The notes: generated by a model not told the origin, from the letters alone. 64,000 nt of DNA from Porphyrobacter sp. GA68 (GCF_022605525.1 NZ_JAKQYJ010000001.1:124001-188000); one strand, 5' to 3'; numbered from the stretch's first letter, positions 29,389 through 38,722 are shown. Numbers and translations are program-made.

Positions 29389-30635
29389 CCGGCCACACAG
29401 CCGCAGGAAAGTTCGGGCGCAGCCTTCTGCTCGCGACGTGCGTGGGTGTGGGGCTCTGCGCCCCCGCAGGTGCCCAGACGCGCAGCGAAGTTCGCGTGTC
29501 GACCGGCATCGGCGTCGAGAACAACCCGTTCCTTCTCGAAGACGGAACAACCAGCGGCGCATCTGTCGCAGGCGAAGTCGATGTGTCCCCGAACATCTCC
29601 ATCATCGACGGCCGGACTACTTTCAACATCTACGGCAACGCCAGGCTGCGGCACTTCTTCAACGGGTCTGAAACCACGGGTGACGTGCTGCTCGGCGCGC
29701 AAGGCACCACGCGCGTGGACGAGCGGACGCAGCTCGGTGCCGGGGCGACATTTCAGACCAGCCGTTCCGCAGCGCAGGATGCGTTCATCTTCGGACGTCC
29801 GGACCTCACCGGGCTGGAACCCGGCGCTTCACCAATCATCCCGATCATCGACCCGACCATCGCCGGAGCGAGGGCGCGGTTTACCTCGTATGGCGTGACC
29901 GGCTCCGCCAGCCGTCGGCTGACCGAACGGGACAGCGCATCCCTTGGCGTGTCAGTGAGGCAGAGCGAAACATCCGGAGACATCGGTTTCGATTACCGTG
30001 TTGCGGACGCTGTGCTGGGATACAGCCGCAGGTTGAACGAGCGGACGACATTGAGCGGCGACGTCGCGCTGTCGCGGTCTGACTTCCTCGGTCAGGTGGC
30101 GGGCGACTCCATCAACGTCACGCCGATGATCGGCATCCAGCAACAGGTATCCCCTCGCCTTAACTGGAGCGCCCGTGTCGGCGCCTCGTTCTCCGAGGTG
30201 GATGACGGTCTGGGCGGCAAGATCAGCGACACTTCACTGGCGTTCTCTGTCAATGGTTGCCGCCGCGACCCCCGGGGAACATTATGCCTGACCGCAGAGC
30301 GGCAGGCACGTCCGACCACGTTCAGCGGCCTTTCCAACTCGACGGCCGTAGTCATTGGTTACGACATGACCCTTGGGCCTCGCGACACCCTGCGGCTGGA
30401 TGCGACATACCGCCGCAGCGACCGGATCATAACGCCGCTGCTGGTGCCCGGCGCGCTGAGCAACCAGGACGAGTTCTATGGCGTAAGTGCGGCTTACCGC
30501 CGCGTGCTGACCAACCGGCTGTCGGCCTTCGCAACCGCTTCCTATGCGCAGATCCAGTCGGATCTCTTCTCCGACAGGGACGCCAACTGGCGCGGCTACG
30601 TCGGCATCAGCTACACTTTCGGCAGACAGATTTGA
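29385..30635 (+). CDS. Outer-membrane beta-barrel protein of the EPS locus, 416 aa
   Basis: A signal peptide (LLLATCVGVGLCAPAGAQ) is followed by a protein made of alternating strands with aromatic ends and many Arg/Asp/Thr/Ser turns (for example TSYGVTGSASRRLTERDSAS, and later RLSAFATASYAQIQSD), ending in a typical last strand GYVGISYTFGRQI. It is most likely an outer-membrane barrel, similar to the uncharacterised barrels found in PEP-CTERM/EPS operons, and may help the polysaccharide cross or attach to the outer membrane. It shares ATGA overlap with the wza-like gene and its stop shares a base with the start of the wzz-like gene. Confidence 0.75.
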   Translation: MTGHTAAGKFGRSLLLATCVGVGLCAPAGAQTRSEVRVSTGIGVENNPFLLEDGTTSGASVAGEVDVSPNISIIDGRTTFNIYGNARLRHFFNGSETTGDVLLGAQGTTRVDERTQLGAGATFQTSRSAAQDAFIFGRPDLTGLEPGASPIIPIIDPTIAGARARFTSYGVTGSASRRLTERDSASLGVSVRQSETSGDIGFDYRVADAVLGYSRRLNERTTLSGDVALSRSDFLGQVAGDSINVTPMIGIQQQVSPRLNWSARVGASFSEVDDGLGGKISDTSLAFSVNGCRRDPRGTLCLTAERQARPTTFSGLSNSTAVVIGYDMTLGPRDTLRLDATYRRSDRIITPLLVPGALSNQDEFYGVSAAYRRVLTNRLSAFATASYAQIQSDLFSDRDANWRGYVGISYTFGRQI

Positions 30636-32104
30636 TGGACCAGACCTTCCAAGATGAACCGCAGGGGCCGGGGATCGGCAATATGCTGGCGCAATTGCCG
30701 ACCATCCTGCGCGAACGGCGCTGGTGGATCATCATTCCTTCCGTGATCGGCGTGCTGGCGGCCGTGGCCGCCATTCTCCTCATCCGGCCCCTTTATGAAT
30801 CATCGGCCCTCATGCTTGTGGAATCGCCGCAGATCCAGGATCAGGCGATCGCCAGCACGGGCGGCGAAGTGGTCGACCGGCGCATTGCGCGCATTCGTGC
30901 CGAAGTCATCAGCCGCCCCAACCTCATCAGCCTGATCGAACGCCATGGCCTGTATGCCAGCGCCCGGGGTTCGGAACCGCTATCCGCGACGATCGAACGT
31001 ATGCGCGAGGCGATCTCGCTCGAGCCGACAACCGTGGAGGTTCCCGGAGGTGGCGGCAATAACAGCCGGACCATCGCGTTCCGCCTGGCCTATGAATACA
31101 ACGATCCACGCGCCACTCAGGCGGTCACCCAGGATCTGATGGACCGGATACTGGAGCTCGATTCGAGTGGGAACGTGGAACAGGCCACCAACACTGTTCA
31201 GTTCCTCAGCGATCAGTCGGCCGATCTTGAGCAGCGGATTGCGCAGCTTCAAGGCGAACTGACTGCGATCACCGCGGCCAATGGCGGCGTCTTGTCCGGC
31301 GCCGCCGCCCCTGTATTCGGCGGGGGAGCGGGCAATTACGAGTTCCAGATCGCCCAGCTTCAGCGCGACAATGTGCAACTCGCGGCTGAGAAAACGGCGC
31401 TGAGCAATGCGGACAATCGCGATCCCAACGTTCTTGCCGCCGAAGCCAGACTTGCCAGCCTTCGCGCGGTCTACACCGAGGATCACCCTGACGTGGCGAT
31501 CGCCAAGCGTCTGCTGGCGCAGGCACGGCAACTTTCGGCGGAGAACCAGCGGGCAACGCCAACCGACTCCATCGACCGGCAAATCGCCTTCAACAATTCG
31601 CAGATCGCCGCCCTGCGCGCAGCCCAGGCGCGTGAGCAGGCGATCGCCGGCGCCCGGATGCAGGCGCAGTCCCGCGGCCCATTGGTGCAGCAGCAGATGG
31701 CCAACATCCAGCAGGAATTGAGCGGCCTCAACACGCAGTATCAGGACGTCCAGCAACGTCTGACCATGGCAAGAGCCGGCGTGAAGGCAGAGGACGAGCA
31801 GATTGCCGAACGCCTCGCCGTGGTCGAGCCGCCAGTCGTGCCGGATGAACCGATCTGGCCCAACCGTCCGCTTATCCTGGCGATCTGCATTCTGGGCGGT
31901 CTCGGACTTGGGTTTGCGCTCGCTATGGCGGTAGAACTGTTCTTCAGGCCGATCCGCGATCCCGACAGCCTGGCCGCGATCACCGGAGAAGGACCGTTGG
32001 CGGTAGTGCCTGTGCTGACGGCCCGGCCGGGCCGCAGAGCCAGCGGCGGCGGCGTCTCCCGCTTCTTTCGCCTACCGCGGTTTGGACGAAAGGCAGAAGC
32101 CTGA
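30635..32104 (+). CDS. Wzz/chain-length determinant family protein, 489 aa
   Basis: An inner-membrane polysaccharide co-polymerase. The first membrane helix lies near residues 31-52 (WWIIIPSVIGVLAAVAAILLI) followed by the Wzz pattern YESSALMLVESPQ; a long coiled coil covers about residues 185-395 (many Gln/Ala/Glu heptads); the second membrane helix is near residues 409-428 after a Pro-rich motif PDEPIWPNRPLIL. The C-terminal tail of about 60 residues is basic. There is no fused kinase domain; the kinase is the next gene, overlapping by one base. The start ATG at 30635 shares its A with the stop of the barrel gene; an upstream in-frame extension lies inside that gene. Confidence 0.9.
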   Translation: MDQTFQDEPQGPGIGNMLAQLPTILRERRWWIIIPSVIGVLAAVAAILLIRPLYESSALMLVESPQIQDQAIASTGGEVVDRRIARIRAEVISRPNLISLIERHGLYASARGSEPLSATIERMREAISLEPTTVEVPGGGGNNSRTIAFRLAYEYNDPRATQAVTQDLMDRILELDSSGNVEQATNTVQFLSDQSADLEQRIAQLQGELTAITAANGGVLSGAAAPVFGGGAGNYEFQIAQLQRDNVQLAAEKTALSNADNRDPNVLAAEARLASLRAVYTEDHPDVAIAKRLLAQARQLSAENQRATPTDSIDRQIAFNNSQIAALRAAQAREQAIAGARMQAQSRGPLVQQQMANIQQELSGLNTQYQDVQQRLTMARAGVKAEDEQIAERLAVVEPPVVPDEPIWPNRPLILAICILGGLGLGFALAMAVELFFRPIRDPDSLAAITGEGPLAVVPVLTARPGRRASGGGVSRFFRLPRFGRKAEA

Positions 32105-32988
32105 TGAGCGGACCTCTCGGCCTTGACGCCGATCTGGGCCGCCGGTCCACCACCTTCTCCGCTGTTGGCGAGGGCGGTGACGGCAGTGCATTTGATGGAC
32201 ATGAGAAAGCAGGCACAACCCCGAACATGACCGTGAACGACATCATGGGCGGCGCAGTCGCCAATCGTTTCACTCCAGACCCCGACGTGCTGGAAGCCAA
32301 CCATATCGTTGCCTTCGACAGCAGAGACCTGCGTTCCCGGCCCTTCAACCTGATGCGGACGCGGTTCATGAAGCAGCTTGAGCTGCAAAAGATGCGCATG
32401 GTCGGGATCACCTCGCCCGCACCGACCGCTGGCAAGTCGCTCCTTTCCATCAACCTTGCCGCTGCGATCGCCCGGCTCAAGGACGTCCCGGTGATCCTTG
32501 CCGATCTCGACCTGCGCCGCGGTAGCGTTGCGGAAACACTGGGCATGACAGTCAACTCCGGCGTCACAAGGTATCTCGAAGGCACGTCCGGCAGCATCGA
32601 AGAGTCGCTCGTCAGTGTCGAAGGTCTGCCGCTGGTGGTTCTTCCGGCCAAACCGACAACGGGCGATTCCAGCGTACTTCTGTCGGGCGATCATTACGCC
32701 AACCTGATGCGATGGTTGCGCGCGCAGGCGGAAACCGCGATTGTGATTGTCGACCTGCCTCCCGTGTTCGCCAATGACGACGCCATGATCCTGATGGAAT
32801 CGCTTGATGGTTACGTTATGGTCGTGGAAAGCGGAAAGACCACGGCCCGGCAGGTCAGGGACGCGATCGACCTGCTGAAGCCGGCTGTACCGCTTGGAAC
32901 CGTGCTGAACCGCTACAAGGGCGGAGTTCTCGATTCCTACGGCTACGGCTCTGGTGGCGCGTACAGCCGTTATTATGATCACTCCTGA
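32104..32988 (+). CDS. CpsD/CapB-like tyrosine kinase (BY-kinase), 294 aa
   Basis: A cytoplasmic ATPase/tyrosine kinase that works with the Wzz-like protein. The P-loop reads SPAPTAGKSLLSINLA near residue 103, Walker A' is ILADLDLRRGS near residue 134 and Walker B is VIVDLPPV near residue 213. The C-terminus is a Tyr cluster (DSYGYGSGGAYSRYYDHS), the usual site of autophosphorylation. The first 65 residues are a variable, probably disordered segment. It is the last gene of the plus-strand EPS operon. Confidence 0.92.
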   Translation: MSGPLGLDADLGRRSTTFSAVGEGGDGSAFDGHEKAGTTPNMTVNDIMGGAVANRFTPDPDVLEANHIVAFDSRDLRSRPFNLMRTRFMKQLELQKMRMVGITSPAPTAGKSLLSINLAAAIARLKDVPVILADLDLRRGSVAETLGMTVNSGVTRYLEGTSGSIEESLVSVEGLPLVVLPAKPTTGDSSVLLSGDHYANLMRWLRAQAETAIVIVDLPPVFANDDAMILMESLDGYVMVVESGKTTARQVRDAIDLLKPAVPLGTVLNRYKGGVLDSYGYGSGGAYSRYYDHS

Positions 32989-33102
32989 CGGCTAGGCTGC
33001 GGCCTATCCGCCTTGCAAGTCGATCTTCAAGGTATCGAGGATGCAGGCCGTTTGGTCGCCGTTCGACGGCGAAGAACCTGTTATCGGCCGACCGGCAGCC
33101 GA
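32989..33102. other. Gap between two convergent EPS transcription units
   Basis: 114 bases without a gene. A small perfect hairpin with arms CGCC and GGCG around GTTCGAC lies at 33057-33071; it may help to end transcription from either side but lacks a T-run. Nothing else is visible. Confidence 0.35.
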
Positions 33103-34365
33103 TCAGATGCCGACGCGGTTCTCGAACAAGGCTTTCAGTGGAACCACCGCCTCGTCGATCGTGAATTCATCCAGAACCTTGCGCCTGCCGTTTCGCGCCA
33201 AATTGCTGGCGAGTAGATCATCCGTGCAGAGCCGGTGCATCTGCTCTGCCAGCTGCCGCCAGTCGCCGGGCCGGAACAGCAGGCCGGTATCATTGTCCCG
33301 GACAAGCTCCGGGATCCCGGCGACGGCGGGAGCAATCACCGGCTTCCCTGCCGCCATCGCTTCCATCAACACGACGGGAAGACCTTCCATGAGACTTGGC
33401 AGGACAAAGCCGTCGGCTGCGGCGATGATCCGCAGCGTGTCTTCTTCCTGCAAGGCGCCCAGAAAAGTGACCGCATGCGTCAATCGCGTGGATTGCACCT
33501 GCGCCTGCAACGCTTCGCGCAAGGGACCATCCCCGATCACCTCAAGGGTCAGGCTGGGAATCTTGTCACTTATCATTGACAGTGCCTCGAACAGCCCAGG
33601 GTAGCCCTTTTCTGCCGAAAGCCGTCCCACCGTGACCAGGCGTCGCACCGATCCGGCAGGAACGGCGGAGGCAGCGGGGGAGACTCCGCAACGCACAATG
33701 TGCAGCTTGCCCCAATGCTCCGGCTCCACCGACCGCATCGCCTGAGCGCGCATGAACCAACTGGCGCAGGCGACAAATTCCGCCCGCCGCACCTTGTCAG
33801 GCAGCAGCGCACCGGCGGGCGCGTCGGTCTCCGAAATACCATGCAAGGTGAGGCTCCAGGGCAAGCTCAGGTGATCCGCGGCAATCATGCCCACGGTCGC
33901 GCCGCTGTTGGCGAAGTGGGAATGCAGGCGGGTTGTCCCGGTCCGGCGCAGCATCGTCGCGAGCGCCAGCGCCTCAGCCAGGTGGAAGAGGCTCCAGAAC
34001 CACCCGCGAAGTCCCTGCTCCCGATGGCGCTGCGAAAGGACGAGAGATCGCGCAGCCGCCATGGGGCTTCTGATCAGGGCCAGCAGCGCGAGAAAAATGA
34101 CTCGCCATTTGCCCTGCCCCAGGATCGCGGGCACATCCTCGCCCCAGTCCAGATGGCCGGGCCGCACACTGAATGGCTGGATCGTCAGCCCCTGTCGCCG
34201 CAGGGCAGCGATTTCGCGCCGGATAAAGGTATGCGAGATGGCGGGATATTCGCTGGTCAGGTATGCAATCGATGACAAAGCGCAGTTGCCTTTGGGTGCG
34301 ACGTTGGAACGGGCCTGCTCGGCGGAACGCGCCACGATGCTTCGCCGAGGTTGTGGCAGCGGCAA
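33103..34365 (-). CDS. GT4-family glycosyltransferase, about 420 aa (start uncertain)
   Basis: Another probable EPS glycosyltransferase. It starts its homologous part at SSIAYLTSEYPAISHTFIRREI, typical of GT4 enzymes of colanic-acid type (WcaL/AmsK-like). The centre has LHSHFANSGATVGM and LTLHGISETD; the C-terminal half has LVTVGRLSAEKGYPGL, VIGDGPLREAL and the donor-site segment FVLPSLMEGLPVVLMEAMAAGKPVIA near residues 330-355. No ATG precedes the homologous region; the nearest starts are a TTG ending at 34365, 6 bases after the upstream gene, or later GTG/TTG codons. The true protein may be about 10-30 residues shorter. Confidence 0.85.
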   Translation of the reverse strand: MPLPQPRRSIVARSAEQARSNVAPKGNCALSSIAYLTSEYPAISHTFIRREIAALRRQGLTIQPFSVRPGHLDWGEDVPAILGQGKWRVIFLALLALIRSPMAAARSLVLSQRHREQGLRGWFWSLFHLAEALALATMLRRTGTTRLHSHFANSGATVGMIAADHLSLPWSLTLHGISETDAPAGALLPDKVRRAEFVACASWFMRAQAMRSVEPEHWGKLHIVRCGVSPAASAVPAGSVRRLVTVGRLSAEKGYPGLFEALSMISDKIPSLTLEVIGDGPLREALQAQVQSTRLTHAVTFLGALQEEDTLRIIAAADGFVLPSLMEGLPVVLMEAMAAGKPVIAPAVAGIPELVRDNDTGLLFRPGDWRQLAEQMHRLCTDDLLASNLARNGRRKVLDEFTIDEAVVPLKALFENRVGI

Positions 34366-34371
34366 GGCCAG

Positions 34372-35346
34372 CTACCCGGCGGATTTGTACTGAACAGCAT
34401 CGCGCTGACGGTTTCTGACTCTGTCGTTGAGCCAGACCACAGCGCCCTTGAGTTCTGCGAATTTCTGCAGGAGCTCGACCGAAGCCCTTTGCCAGCCCAG
34501 CCGCCCCAGAATAGCGCGCCTGGCGATCTGAAGCGGAAAAATGCCCCAGGTCAGCAAGCCCCATGGCGCAAAAGCGACACTCGCAAGCAGGCACAGGGCA
34601 GGCAGGATAAATCCCCAGCGGACCGTTCGCCGAAGCAAGTCGCGCGCCGGATTATCGCGCGCTCCGCGGTGCTTGGCCGCGACCTGGGCATAGCCATATC
34701 CGGCGCGGGTGTTCCGCCGCCAGAACTGGTGAAAGCTGGTGATGTCGGCATCGTGCCGCGTCATCGGCAAATCCAATCGCTCAATCAGGAACCCTGCGGC
34801 TCTGAGCCGGCTGCACAGGTCCGGTTCCTCGTGAGCGGTAAGCGCTGGATCGAACCCTCCCGCCTGACGCAGCGGCGGAACCTTGAACAGAGCATCGCCA
34901 CCACAGGCATTTGTCAGCCCTACCGGCGTGTCCCATTCGCGGTCGCACAATGCGTTGTAGAAGGACCGGTCCGGAAACTTTTCACGACGCCGGCCACAGA
35001 CCGCGGCCAGTGCGGGAACGTGCCGCAGACGCTCTGCGGCGGCGTCGATCCACCCGCTTTCCAACTCGCAGTCGCCGTCGATGAACTGCACCAGTTCGAC
35101 TTCAGGCGCAGTGCGCAACAACCGTTCAAATCCGGCGTTGCGCGCCCGCGCCGCGGTGAAGGGGCGCGTGAGATCGAGGTCGACAACCTGCGCTCCCATG
35201 GCGCGCGCAAAGTCCGCGCTGCCGTCTGTGGAGGCGCTGTCGACGTAGACGGCAGGCAGCCCGGGCGGCAGGGAGCGGAGGCACGCCTTGAGCCGCTCAC
35301 CCTCGTTTCGGCCAATGGCCACGATGCCAATCAACCGCTCAGCCAC
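34372..35346 (-). CDS. GT2-family glycosyltransferase, about 324 aa
   Basis: A GT-A fold enzyme: IGIVAIGRNEGERLKACLRSL at the start, then YVDSASTDGSADFARAMGA, an FIDGDCELESGWIDAA metal-binding region near residues 90-105, and an HEEPDLCSRLRAAGF segment near residue 172. A hydrophobic stretch near residues 245-275 (WGFILPALCLLASVAFAPWGLLTWGIF) suggests membrane attachment. A GTG ending at 35346 is preferred since the similarity begins about 5 codons later; the frame remains open to a TTG at 35412. It precedes the GT4 gene by 6 bases. Confidence 0.82.
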   Translation of the reverse strand: MAERLIGIVAIGRNEGERLKACLRSLPPGLPAVYVDSASTDGSADFARAMGAQVVDLDLTRPFTAARARNAGFERLLRTAPEVELVQFIDGDCELESGWIDAAAERLRHVPALAAVCGRRREKFPDRSFYNALCDREWDTPVGLTNACGGDALFKVPPLRQAGGFDPALTAHEEPDLCSRLRAAGFLIERLDLPMTRHDADITSFHQFWRRNTRAGYGYAQVAAKHRGARDNPARDLLRRTVRWGFILPALCLLASVAFAPWGLLTWGIFPLQIARRAILGRLGWQRASVELLQKFAELKGAVVWLNDRVRNRQRDAVQYKSAG

Positions 35347-35557
35347 GCGTAAACATCCCCGACTTCGCTCCGCAACCTCGCCTTTGAAGAAAGTCGAGCC
35401 GAGCCGCCTCAACGTTTACGGTAAGCAAGTCGGGCGGGACGAGGCGTTGCACGGCGAAAAAGCTGCGGCTCCAGAACCTTGAGGCACTCGGCTGCGCGGC
35501 TAACGCTGAAACAGTGTCGCTGGCCGCTGTCGCACAGATAAGGCTACTAGCCATTTA

Positions 35558-36925
35558 TCAACGCCTGTTCGCGGGCAAGGCAGCCGCAAGCGCCGGCTGG
35601 CGCGCACTCGTTCTGATCCCGGGGGGTTGCACCGCCCGCTTGGGCACCGCCCGTTGCTGCTTTCGCTGCACGATGGAGCCGGCGATCACGCCCATGGCTA
35701 TGGCGAACATGTAGTTCATGTTGCTGAGTACGAACACCCATTCATAGAAGCTTTGCCAGGCGGTCACCAGCACCGCACAGGTGAAACCGAGGACCACGTC
35801 GCCGCGCGGATCGCGCCGCTGAGTAAAGGCGAAAGCGAAGCCGCGGATGATGATCAGAAGAAGGAGCGGAGGAAGCGTCAGCAGCCCCAGCCAGCCGAGC
35901 TCCGCTGCAGTCAGCCAGTAGAGGTTGTGAACCACGGCGGTTCGGCTTGTACCCGCCCAAGTAACGCCGGCGCGCGCGGAATACCCTTGGGTGATCCCCA
36001 CAAAGGTGTACCGATTTGCGCCGACCCCAAGCGGGTAGTCACTGAACATCGCACTTGCCGCTCTGACGAACGCCTGCCGCTCCTCGTCCACTTGCGAGAC
36101 TTCGGCGACGTTGTCGAACCGCTTGGCCAATCCTTGGTACAGCACCGGCGATGCAGCTGCCACCAGCACCGCAAGGATACCGATCAAACCGAACTTGCGG
36201 CTTGTTGCATGCCGGAAGACAGAACAAAGGACGAGCACCGCGAGACCCACCCCAAGCGCCGCAATGGAGCCGCGCGAGGCACCTGCGGCGACCGCCGCAA
36301 GTCCGCCGGCGACGCCAAATAGGTACAGTTTGGACTTGTTTCCGGCGAGCAGCATCGCAAGCAGCGGAAGCGTGGCGAAGTGCAGCGCCATGCCCGTCAG
36401 GTTCTGGTGCCCCATGGTTCCGCTCGCCTGAAAATCGCCGCTCAGCCGCTGGCTGATCGCGACTATCCCCTGGATGATGGCGCCAACGGCCAGACCGCTG
36501 GCGATCCGTTGCAGGGCGCCGTTCTGCTGCATCACCGTTGCCACGGTGATGAAGACCAGAAAGGCGCGCAGCAGCTGAAAAGTGAAACTGAAGGATTCAA
36601 AAAAGCCGGGCGCCTGAAAAATCGAAAGGAACGTCGCGGCGATATAGGCCGCGAACAGGCCCGTGAATGGCAAGCGCAGTATCTTGAAACGGCTGGTTGC
36701 CAGAATGGCGAGACACAGCGTGTCGAGCAGGGTGACGACCAGGCCCTTGGCATAACCCAAACCGCCAATATTCCAGAGCGAGGCGTCGAGGTTGACGGCT
36801 GTCTGCACGAACGGAAGCAGTCCGATGGCGAAATACGCATAACTGTAATTTCTGCGGGAAGACCGCAGCCACAGATACAGGCCGGGAATCGACAGCAGGA
36901 CGATCAGGATGCCGACGTAACGCAT
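35558..36925 (-). CDS. O-antigen ligase/polymerase (Wzy-like) membrane protein, 455 aa
   Basis: Eleven or so hydrophobic helices span the protein, and the family's central motif is seen at about residues 170-178 (GTMGHQNLTGMALHFA) together with the large periplasmic loop carrying SDYPLGVGANRY and VVHNLYWLTAAELGWLGLL (residues about 290-350). This pattern is shared by WaaL ligases and Wzy polymerases. In an EPS locus with Wza, Wzz and BY-kinase the polymerase role is more likely. The C-terminal 40 residues are basic and Ala-rich. It lies 46 bases after the WcaJ-like gene. The 211-base gap to the next gene downstream holds nothing clear. Confidence 0.85.
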   Translation of the reverse strand: MRYVGILIVLLSIPGLYLWLRSSRRNYSYAYFAIGLLPFVQTAVNLDASLWNIGGLGYAKGLVVTLLDTLCLAILATSRFKILRLPFTGLFAAYIAATFLSIFQAPGFFESFSFTFQLLRAFLVFITVATVMQQNGALQRIASGLAVGAIIQGIVAISQRLSGDFQASGTMGHQNLTGMALHFATLPLLAMLLAGNKSKLYLFGVAGGLAAVAAGASRGSIAALGVGLAVLVLCSVFRHATSRKFGLIGILAVLVAAASPVLYQGLAKRFDNVAEVSQVDEERQAFVRAASAMFSDYPLGVGANRYTFVGITQGYSARAGVTWAGTSRTAVVHNLYWLTAAELGWLGLLTLPPLLLLIIIRGFAFAFTQRRDPRGDVVLGFTCAVLVTAWQSFYEWVFVLSNMNYMFAIAMGVIAGSIVQRKQQRAVPKRAVQPPGIRTSARQPALAAALPANRR

Positions 36926-36971
36926 GCCTTAATCGCGCACTTCTGCAGCCACTGAACGCGTTCCAGGCAGA

Positions 36972-38369
36972 TCAGTAGGCATTCGGATGCACCACCACCC
37001 GCAAGGTTCTCAGCAGAATAACGAAATCGTTCGAAAGCGACCAGGTTGACAGATACTCGATGTCGGCCCGCACCCGCGCCTGCAGATCCTCTTCGCGTTC
37101 CGTCGCTCCGCGATGGCCGCGCACCTGCGCCAGTCCGGTTATTCCAGGTTTCAGCGCGTGGCGCAGCCAATACTGGTTGGTTGCTTCCCAGAACAGCGAC
37201 TTGCCCGCTTGGGAGCCGAGCGCGTGCGGACGCGGACCGACCATGCTCATATGACCGAGCAGCACGTTGAAAAGCTGCGGCAGCTCGTCGATGCTGGTCT
37301 TGCGGATGAACCGCCCCACCCGCGTGACTCGGTCGTCATCTCGTCCGGTGGACCGGTTGCCCGCCGCATCCCCCTGTTCGGCGCGCATCGAGCGGAACTT
37401 GAAGATCAGGAACTGGCGGTTGCCCTGCCCAACCCTCACCTGCCGGAAGAACACCGGGCCTCTGCTGTCCAGCTTGATCGCAGCCGCCGTCGCGAGCAGC
37501 ACTGGAGACAACGCGAGCACGGCCAGTCCGGCGATAAGGAGATCAAAGCATCGCTTCTGGATGCGGCTGGCAAGGCTGAGCGGACCCCTGGAGAGAACCA
37601 AGGTATCCTGGCTGGCATATTCCCCGATCGCAACTGCGCCATGCAGGATGTCGCGATCCATGATGATCTCGCCGCCGACGTCGTGGCTGCGCAGGAACAT
37701 GGCCCAGGTGGCGCGCGTCTCGAAAGTGCAGGCCACGATCACCCGATCGAACGGCTGGATCAACCGCGACAGCGAATCCATCCGGGCCGGATGATGCAGG
37801 CATGGCGACAGGTTCAGCGCGGCCACATCGATGCTGGTGTGATGCGCACTGCGCGCCGGAAGCTCCACTCCGTCGAGCACCAGCGCAGTGGCGGTGACCT
37901 CTCCGCCGAGCCAGCTCTTGCGGATGGCATCCAGGACGAATTTGCCAAGTGTGAGGTACAGGGCCGCAGCGGCGAAGGTGATGATGAATCCGAGGCGGCT
38001 GAAATCGTCAACGTCGAACAGGAATATCCCGCCAAGCATGACCAATGCCGTCGCGCCCAGCGCGCCCAGCGACCGCCGCGTGGCGATGGACCGGCTCTGC
38101 AGGCATTCGACGCACTGTGCCTCGCGCGCGATCTCGAACATGAGGAACACCGGCAGCGCCACGGTCAGAACCGAATAGTTGCCGACGAGCAGATTGTCGC
38201 TGAGCCTGAACAGCAGTGACGTGAAGTAGCCAAGCACCAGAGCCAGCGCATCAAGCAACACCGACGCGGCGTAAAGCACCGCACGCTTGTCACGCGCAGC
38301 CATGCCCCTGACCTCGGCCGATTCAGCCTCGAACTTGGGATTGGCCTTAAAATTGGACTCGATGTTCAC
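36972..38369 (-). CDS. Exopolysaccharide-initiating polyprenyl-phosphate sugar transferase (WcaJ-like), 465 aa
   Basis: This enzyme would load the first sugar phosphate onto undecaprenyl phosphate. The N-terminal half has four or five hydrophobic helices (about residues 30-155) and a CoA-binding-like domain. The C-terminal catalytic domain is clear: KRCFDLLIAGLAVLALSPVLL, then DSRGPVFFRQVRVGQGNRQF, FKFRSMRAEQGD, and the RKTSIDELPQLFNVLLGHMSMVGPRPHAL signature near residues 355-385. The ATG gives a normal length of 465 aa. It begins the minus-strand half of the EPS locus. Confidence 0.94.
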   Translation of the reverse strand: MNIESNFKANPKFEAESAEVRGMAARDKRAVLYAASVLLDALALVLGYFTSLLFRLSDNLLVGNYSVLTVALPVFLMFEIAREAQCVECLQSRSIATRRSLGALGATALVMLGGIFLFDVDDFSRLGFIITFAAAALYLTLGKFVLDAIRKSWLGGEVTATALVLDGVELPARSAHHTSIDVAALNLSPCLHHPARMDSLSRLIQPFDRVIVACTFETRATWAMFLRSHDVGGEIIMDRDILHGAVAIGEYASQDTLVLSRGPLSLASRIQKRCFDLLIAGLAVLALSPVLLATAAAIKLDSRGPVFFRQVRVGQGNRQFLIFKFRSMRAEQGDAAGNRSTGRDDDRVTRVGRFIRKTSIDELPQLFNVLLGHMSMVGPRPHALGSQAGKSLFWEATNQYWLRHALKPGITGLAQVRGHRGATEREEDLQARVRADIEYLSTWSLSNDFVILLRTLRVVVHPNAY

Positions 38370-38458
38370 ACGCGATCCGATCGATCATTGGGCGTAAGTT
38401 GGCGCACCCGCACCGGCGCATCAAAGCTGATCCAAATCATACAAAGACCAACACGAAA

Positions 38459-38722
38459 TCAGAACTTCGGCAGTTCGACCTTGAGAACCACGAAGATGTA
38501 AATCAGAACCCCGATCAGGGTCACTCCGGCGAGCACCTGCAAGCCAGCCGTTCCAGCTTCGAGCCCCTCGTTGCCGAGATAGTTTGCCACCGCACAGCCA
38601 ACCGCCGGCGGAGCATATTGCCACAGCTTGTCCCGCAGCACCTCTTCACTGGAGCGTTGCAGCATCAATGTCACCAGTCCCGCGAAACAGAACACGGTAA
38701 TCCAGTCCCAGAATGTCTCCAC
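38459..38722 (-). CDS. Small membrane protein, probable XrtV-system accessory protein, 87 aa
   Basis: A short protein with a hydrophobic N-terminal helix (FWDWITVFCFAGLVTLML), a central soluble part with WQYAPPAVGCAVANYLGNEG, and a C-terminal helix (VLAGVTLIGVLIYIFVVL). It resembles, from memory, the small accessory proteins annotated with V-type exosortases; this rests on recollection and position. The start is a GTG (38720-38722) with GAGGGAA upstream. It lies 89 bases upstream of the WcaJ-like gene on the same strand and may be its operon leader. Confidence 0.65.
   Translation of the reverse strand: METFWDWITVFCFAGLVTLMLQRSSEEVLRDKLWQYAPPAVGCAVANYLGNEGLEAGTAGLQVLAGVTLIGVLIYIFVVLKVELPKF

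Noticed and set aside
32410-32450. Tyrosine kinase with a damaged P-loop
   Set aside because: APTAGKS looks odd next to the usual PGEGKS, but the GKS core and the Walker A' and B motifs are intact, so the site should still bind ATP.
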